From NCBI GenBank assembly GCA_017508895.1, contig JAFWRA010000141.1:1-64000 (forward strand): a stretch of DNA of 64,000 nucleotides. Direction: 5' to 3'. The notes below the pieces were generated by a model. That model saw only the letters and a program-made list of their open reading frames with translations, searched no databases and was not told the origin of the DNA. Each line of letters opens with the position of its first letter. Position 1 is the stretch's first letter. The stretch comes from Bacteroidales bacterium (GTDB lineage Bacteria; Bacteroidota; Bacteroidia; Bacteroidales; F082). Shown here piece after piece: positions 60,478 to 64,000 of this stretch. A program made the translations under genes and the position numbers.

Positions 60478-60966
60478 CACCTTGTAATACAAATTCCTGA
60501 CCAACCCTCCGTATTTCATTTCAGTTTTGGCATACACATAACCTTCTTTGAGAAAGTTATTGATACTGAAATCGTTATTTGGTGCTACCGTAGTGCAAAG
60601 CAGATTATAACCCCGTGCAGCTGCTGTTTTCTCCACTTCTCGGATGAGTCTTCTCTGCAATCCCAAGCCACGATAGCGGTCTCTCACCAAAAACAATTTC
60701 TGGTTTGCCGATTTGTAATCGCCTTGCAAATCCAAGTCGTGGAAATGGTCTTCTTCAATACATTGTGGTACATAGAGCATCCCTATGGCCACCAACAAAT
60801 CACCATCCCAAACGCCCAAAGTGACATTAGGCTCTTCAAGACAGGAAGCTATCATCTCGGGCGAATTATGACGCAGCACCGACTTGTCGGGTAACGCGGC
60901 ATATATTGCCTCATTCAAGTCAATGATAACTTGTAAATCAGCAGGTTGGCATTGTCGTAACTGCAT
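60472..60966 (-). CDS. GNAT-family N-acetyltransferase
   Basis: A 164-residue acetyltransferase. The acetyl-CoA-binding motif A is LVRDRYRGLGLQRRLIREVEK (about 93-113), with the R-x-x-G-x-G/A pattern. GVWDGDLLVAIGMLYV is motif D-like. The C-terminal part has NNDFSINNFLKEGYVYAKTEMKYG. Substrate unknown. The start overlaps the adenine deaminase stop by one base, so the two are translationally coupled and may share a metabolic context. Confidence 0.88.
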   Translation of the reverse strand: MQLRQCQPADLQVIIDLNEAIYAALPDKSVLRHNSPEMIASCLEEPNVTLGVWDGDLLVAIGMLYVPQCIEEDHFHDLDLQGDYKSANQKLFLVRDRYRGLGLQRRLIREVEKTAAARGYNLLCTTVAPNNDFSINNFLKEGYVYAKTEMKYGGLVRNLYYKVL

Positions 60967-62600
60967 TATTCCTTAAAAACTGAAATGAAACCGAATTGCT
61001 TGACATCAAACAGACCCTTGTCGCTGAGTTTCAGCTCGGGAATGACCAATAATGCCATAAAAGATAAGGTCATAAACGGTGCGAAAAGCTTTGAGCCCAA
61101 GCGTTTGGCCAAAGCATCGGCGTTTTGATAGGCGGCGGCCACCTCGTAGCCGTCCTCATTGCTCATCAGTCCCGCAACGGGCAAGGGCACTGCCACCATC
61201 TCTGTATTGCAATAGGCCGTCACGCCACCTCCATGCTCAATAAGCAGGTTGACAGCATGAAGGATGTCATTGTCGGTGACACCCACTGCCACAATGTTGT
61301 GACTGTCATGGGCCACACTCGAAGCTAAAGCGCCACGTTGCAGGCCAAAATTCTTGATAAAGGCAACTGCAGGTTTTGTGGGTTTGTAACGATTGACGAC
61401 GACTAGTTTCAATATGTCGCGCTCCACATCGCTAACAAGGCCACCGTTTTCAACTTTCGGCTCAGCAAAAAAAGATTTAGTAATCAGCTGTCCATCAAAG
61501 CACTCGATAACTTTAATCCGCTTCCCCTCATCAGGCACAAAAAGGTCATCGGCATAAAGGAAATGGGCCTCAAACCGGTTGGGGGTCTCGGTTTCCTTGT
61601 ATTTGATGTTCGACACACCATTTTCGGCAACCAGCACGCCTCTAATATAAGTCTGTCTTGCCACTGGACTGTGCAGGTCGTCGACCACGATGAAGTCGGC
61701 ATCATCGCCTAATTGGAGCATTCCGACATTGAGCTTGTAATGTTTCACAGCATTGAGTGAAGCCGCTTTAAGTACATCCAACACATTGTAGCCCAATGCT
61801 ATAGCCTTACGAACCAACACATCAATATGACCATCATCCAATTCATCGGGATGCTTGTCATCGGAGCAGAACATCAACTTGTCGGGATGTGTGGCCATCA
61901 GTGGAATCAATGCATCGAAATTTTTGGCCGCACTGCCTTCACGAACGAGGATCTTCATGCCAAGACCGATTTTTTCCAAGGCTCCCTCAAGACGGAAACA
62001 CTCATGGTCGGTGGTGATGCCCGCACTCACATATTTCTGCAAATCGGGGCCTGTCACAGCGGGAGCATGTCCGTCGATGGGCTTGCCATATCGCTTTGCC
62101 GAAGCTATCTTTTCCATGACTTCACGGTCGTCGAAGATAACTCCGGGATAGTTCATCATCTCTGAAAGATAATAAATATCGTCGGAAGCCATCAGTTCTT
62201 CTATATCCGAAGCATTGAGAGAAGCACCAGCCGTCTCAAAGGCTGTGGCAGGCACGCAGCTGGGAGCACCAAAGAAAAACTTGAAAGGCACCTTTTTGCC
62301 GTTGTCGATCATATAACGAACACCTTCCTTGCCAAGTACATTGGCTATTTCGTGAGGGTCGCTGACGGTAGCCACTGTACCATGACAGCTGGCCAGCCGG
62401 GCAAACTCTGACGGCACCAGCATCGAGCTTTCAATATGCACATGCGCATCGACGAAGCCTGGCATGATATACCGTGTGTTGCCTACCGCCTTTTCCTCTA
62501 TTTTGCTAATCTTCCCGTTTTCGACAACGACAACCCCCGAAAAAATCCTTGAGTTGACAAGGTCGACTATTTGACCTCCTATGGTGAATGAATTGTTCAT
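60966..62600 (-). CDS. ade: Adenine deaminase
   Basis: Converts adenine to hypoxanthine. The 544-residue amidohydrolase has [22 protein letters not shown] with the metal-binding Hx[57 protein letters not shown], and the C-terminal domain [16 protein letters not shown] and [24 protein letters not shown]. These are adenine deaminase, not adenosine deaminase, motifs. ATG 62600 matches the family start; the frame extends upstream over the promoter. First of a two-gene operon with the GNAT gene. Confidence 0.96.
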   Translation of the reverse strand: MNNSFTIGGQIVDLVNSRIFSGVVVVENGKISKIEEKAVGNTRYIMPGFVDAHVHIESSMLVPSEFARLASCHGTVATVSDPHEIANVLGKEGVRYMIDNGKKVPFKFFFGAPSCVPATAFETAGASLNASDIEELMASDDIYYLSEMMNYPGVIFDDREVMEKIASAKRYGKPIDGHAPAVTGPDLQKYVSAGITTDHECFRLEGALEKIGLGMKILVREGSAAKNFDALIPLMATHPDKLMFCSDDKHPDELDDGHIDVLVRKAIALGYNVLDVLKAASLNAVKHYKLNVGMLQLGDDADFIVVDDLHSPVARQTYIRGVLVAENGVSNIKYKETETPNRFEAHFLYADDLFVPDEGKRIKVIECFDGQLITKSFFAEPKVENGGLVSDVERDILKLVVVNRYKPTKPAVAFIKNFGLQRGALASSVAHDSHNIVAVGVTDNDILHAVNLLIEHGGGVTAYCNTEMVAVPLPVAGLMSNEDGYEVAAAYQNADALAKRLGSKLFAPFMTLSFMALLVIPELKLSDKGLFDVKQFGFISVFKE

Positions 62601-62621
62601 GAATGTTGTTTTATTTTGGCG

Positions 62622-62629
62622 CAAATATA
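62622..62629 (-). promoter_or_regulatory. Promoter for ade-GNAT
   Basis: The minus strand reads TATATTTG, full TAnnTTTG match, 21 bases before the ATG at 62600. Confidence 0.65.
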
Positions 62630-62663
62630 CAGAATCAATCCCAAACTTGAACAAATAGCATGT

Positions 62664-62972
62664 TTAATCATTGTCCCAAAAGTAAAAGAAACTCACTATC
62701 CGACAGAAGAGCTCACGATACCAAGCTTGTTTCAGTTCAAGGTCTACGTCTTTGGTGCGGCTGCGGAAAATGTGTATCCGATAGAAGAAGTTATGCGACC
62801 TCCATTCACGCACCTGTGACTCTATATCGCGTTGACAAACAGCCATTTCAGGTGGTACAGACGCGCGCAATTCCTGCAAATAATCACGCATGGCGCTTTT
62901 GCTCTTGACGATGCAAGAATCCAGAATTTTTGTGTTGGTGACTGTAGGAATGGCATTTGAGGTATCCATCAT
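62664..62972 (-). CDS. Conserved small protein coupled to the MATE gene
   Basis: A 102-residue protein of unknown function. It overlaps the MATE stop codon (ATGA), which supports it as a real gene. The sequence is polar with a basic-aromatic middle (VREWRSHNFFYRIHIFRSRTKDVDLE) and a hydrophobic aromatic end (FCRIVSFFYFW). I believe similar short proteins exist in Bacteroides, but no function is known to me. There is no signal peptide. Confidence 0.65.
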   Translation of the reverse strand: MMDTSNAIPTVTNTKILDSCIVKSKSAMRDYLQELRASVPPEMAVCQRDIESQVREWRSHNFFYRIHIFRSRTKDVDLELKQAWYRELFCRIVSFFYFWDND

Positions 62973-64000
62973 TCTGTGGGTCTAAACACTTTTCTTTGGG
63001 ACAACATCAAGACAAAAGCAAGCAATGCACCCATCATATCAGAGATGGTCATCGAAGCCCACACCCCCGTCAATCCCAATCCGCCCATATTGACAAAGAG
63101 TGGCGGAATGATGTAGATCATCGGGGCAAGAAACAGCACCTGACGCGAAAGGCTGGTGACAATGGCAATCCAAGGTTTGTCGATACTTTGAAAGAAGTTG
63201 GAGTTGGTGATGGTGAAACCTACCAAAGGAAACATCACCATCATAAAGCGCATAGCGGGTACTGCAATTTCAATCAGCGCATCGTCGGTGGTAAAAGCCC
63301 GCAGCAAAAGGCTTGGAATGGTCAAAGCAAGCAAGGCTCCGACAAAGCCTATCAGCACATTGATTTTCATGGTCAACGTATAAACCGACTTCAACCGGTC
63401 GAGATGTCCCGCACCATAATTATAGCCTGCGATGGGCTGCATGCCTTGGCACACGCCAAGGATCAGCATCACGCTGAGGCTGCCGAAAGTGTTCACGATA
63501 CCGTATGCACCCACAGCAAGGTCGCCACCATACCGTATCAGCTGCCGATTGAGCAAAGCCACCACGCCAGAGGCCGCCACATTCATCAAAAAAGGACTCA
63601 TGCCGATAAGCAGAATGTTACGGAATATGTAGAGCTTCGGCTTCCAGGAATGCCGACGGAAGCGGATAAACGAGCTCCGCTGCAGGAAATGCCAAACGGC
63701 CACAATACCCGAGCATGTCATAGAGATTGTGGTAGCCCAAGCCGCACCTCCGATGCCCCAATCCAACACGAAAATGAACAAGGCATCAAGCACTATATTG
63801 AGTATGGCACCTCCTGCCAAAATCCACATGGATTTGATAGGATAACCCGTAGCACGTATCAAACCCGTCAAATTGAAAGTCACAGTGGTCATGAACATAC
63901 CCGGCAGCACAATGTCCATATACTCGCGGGCATAGGCAATAGTATCATCGGAGGCGCCAAACAAAGTCAAAATACGGTCCATGAAAAGATAGCCTCCCGA
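62969..64000 (-). CDS. MATE-family multidrug efflux transporter, start outside the window
   Basis: The last 343 residues of a MATE antiporter; the frame continues through the window edge (SGGYLF precedes the first visible Met at 63982). Family signs are ILTLFGASDDTIAYAREYM, GLIRATGYPIKSMW, LDWGIGGAAWATTISM, the start of the second half GMSPFLMNVAASGVVALLN, GVCQGMQPIAGYNYGAGH and MFPLVGFTITNSNFFQSIDKP. It would export cationic compounds using sodium or proton gradients. The stop overlaps the small downstream gene. Confidence 0.93.
   Translation of the reverse strand, partial: SGGYLFMDRILTLFGASDDTIAYAREYMDIVLPGMFMTTVTFNLTGLIRATGYPIKSMWILAGGAILNIVLDALFIFVLDWGIGGAAWATTISMTCSGIVAVWHFLQRSSFIRFRRHSWKPKLYIFRNILLIGMSPFLMNVAASGVVALLNRQLIRYGGDLAVGAYGIVNTFGSLSVMLILGVCQGMQPIAGYNYGAGHLDRLKSVYTLTMKINVLIGFVGALLALTIPSLLLRAFTTDDALIEIAVPAMRFMMVMFPLVGFTITNSNFFQSIDKPWIAIVTSLSRQVLFLAPMIYIIPPLFVNMGGLGLTGVWASMTISDMMGALLAFVLMLSQRKVFRPTE

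Overview
The window looks like a chromosomal piece of a Bacteroidota bacterium, most likely of the order Bacteroidales. Several independent signs agree. Many gene starts are preceded by the Bacteroidota -7 element TAnnTTTG. Exported proteins begin with MKK-type signal peptides. There are type IX secretion (T9SS) parts and cargo: a plug protein, a PorV/PorQ-family barrel, PorZ and proteins with C-terminal sorting domains. The window also holds an alpha2-type glycyl-tRNA synthetase, an UpxY-like NusG paralogue and a DAHP synthase fused to chorismate mutase. I see no rRNA, prophage, integrase, plasmid gene or CRISPR array. The one mobile-element gene is an intact IS200-like/RAYT transposase at about 20 kb.

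Layout. 0-17 kb (minus strand): a TonB-dependent receptor, priA, a T9SS plug protein, HIT, greA, then an operon of TonB-dependent receptor, 1538-residue exported protein and PorV/PorQ-family protein. 17.5-28.5 kb: small lipoproteins, DAHP synthase/chorismate mutase, RAYT transposase, asnS, rpoN, a sensor kinase, queA, glycyl-tRNA synthetase and a zinc-ribbon membrane protein. 28.9-37.2 kb: three related T9SS cargo proteins with different N-terminal parts and one shared C-terminal module, plus a TPR/HTH membrane protein translationally coupled to the second. 37.2-48 kb: AsmA-like protein, lipoproteins, nitrilase-family amidase, tadA, membrane-anchored AraC-type regulator, three small lipoproteins, a ClC protein and exonuclease III. 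48-51.8 kb: tRNA-Arg(CCU), a frameshifted mini T9SS protein, porZ and recO. 51.9-57.2 kb: a polysaccharide export set (Wza-like, tyrosine autokinase, UpxY-like). 57.3-64 kb: mrdA-rodA, GNAT, adenine deaminase and a MATE transporter cut by the window edge.

The most unusual signal is how often intergenic-type palindromic repeats have entered coding sequence. The three T9SS paralogues each carry a different palindrome at the same point of the sorting domain. The DAHP synthase reading frame runs at its N-terminus through REP-like hairpins that lie directly behind the RAYT gene. Other copies of several repeat families sit between genes. Further points are a terminator-like hairpin between the greA promoter and greA (an arrangement like E. 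coli GraL), a ClC protein with valine at the proton-glutamate position, and the three-gene receptor/giant protein/PorV operon, whose function is unknown to me.
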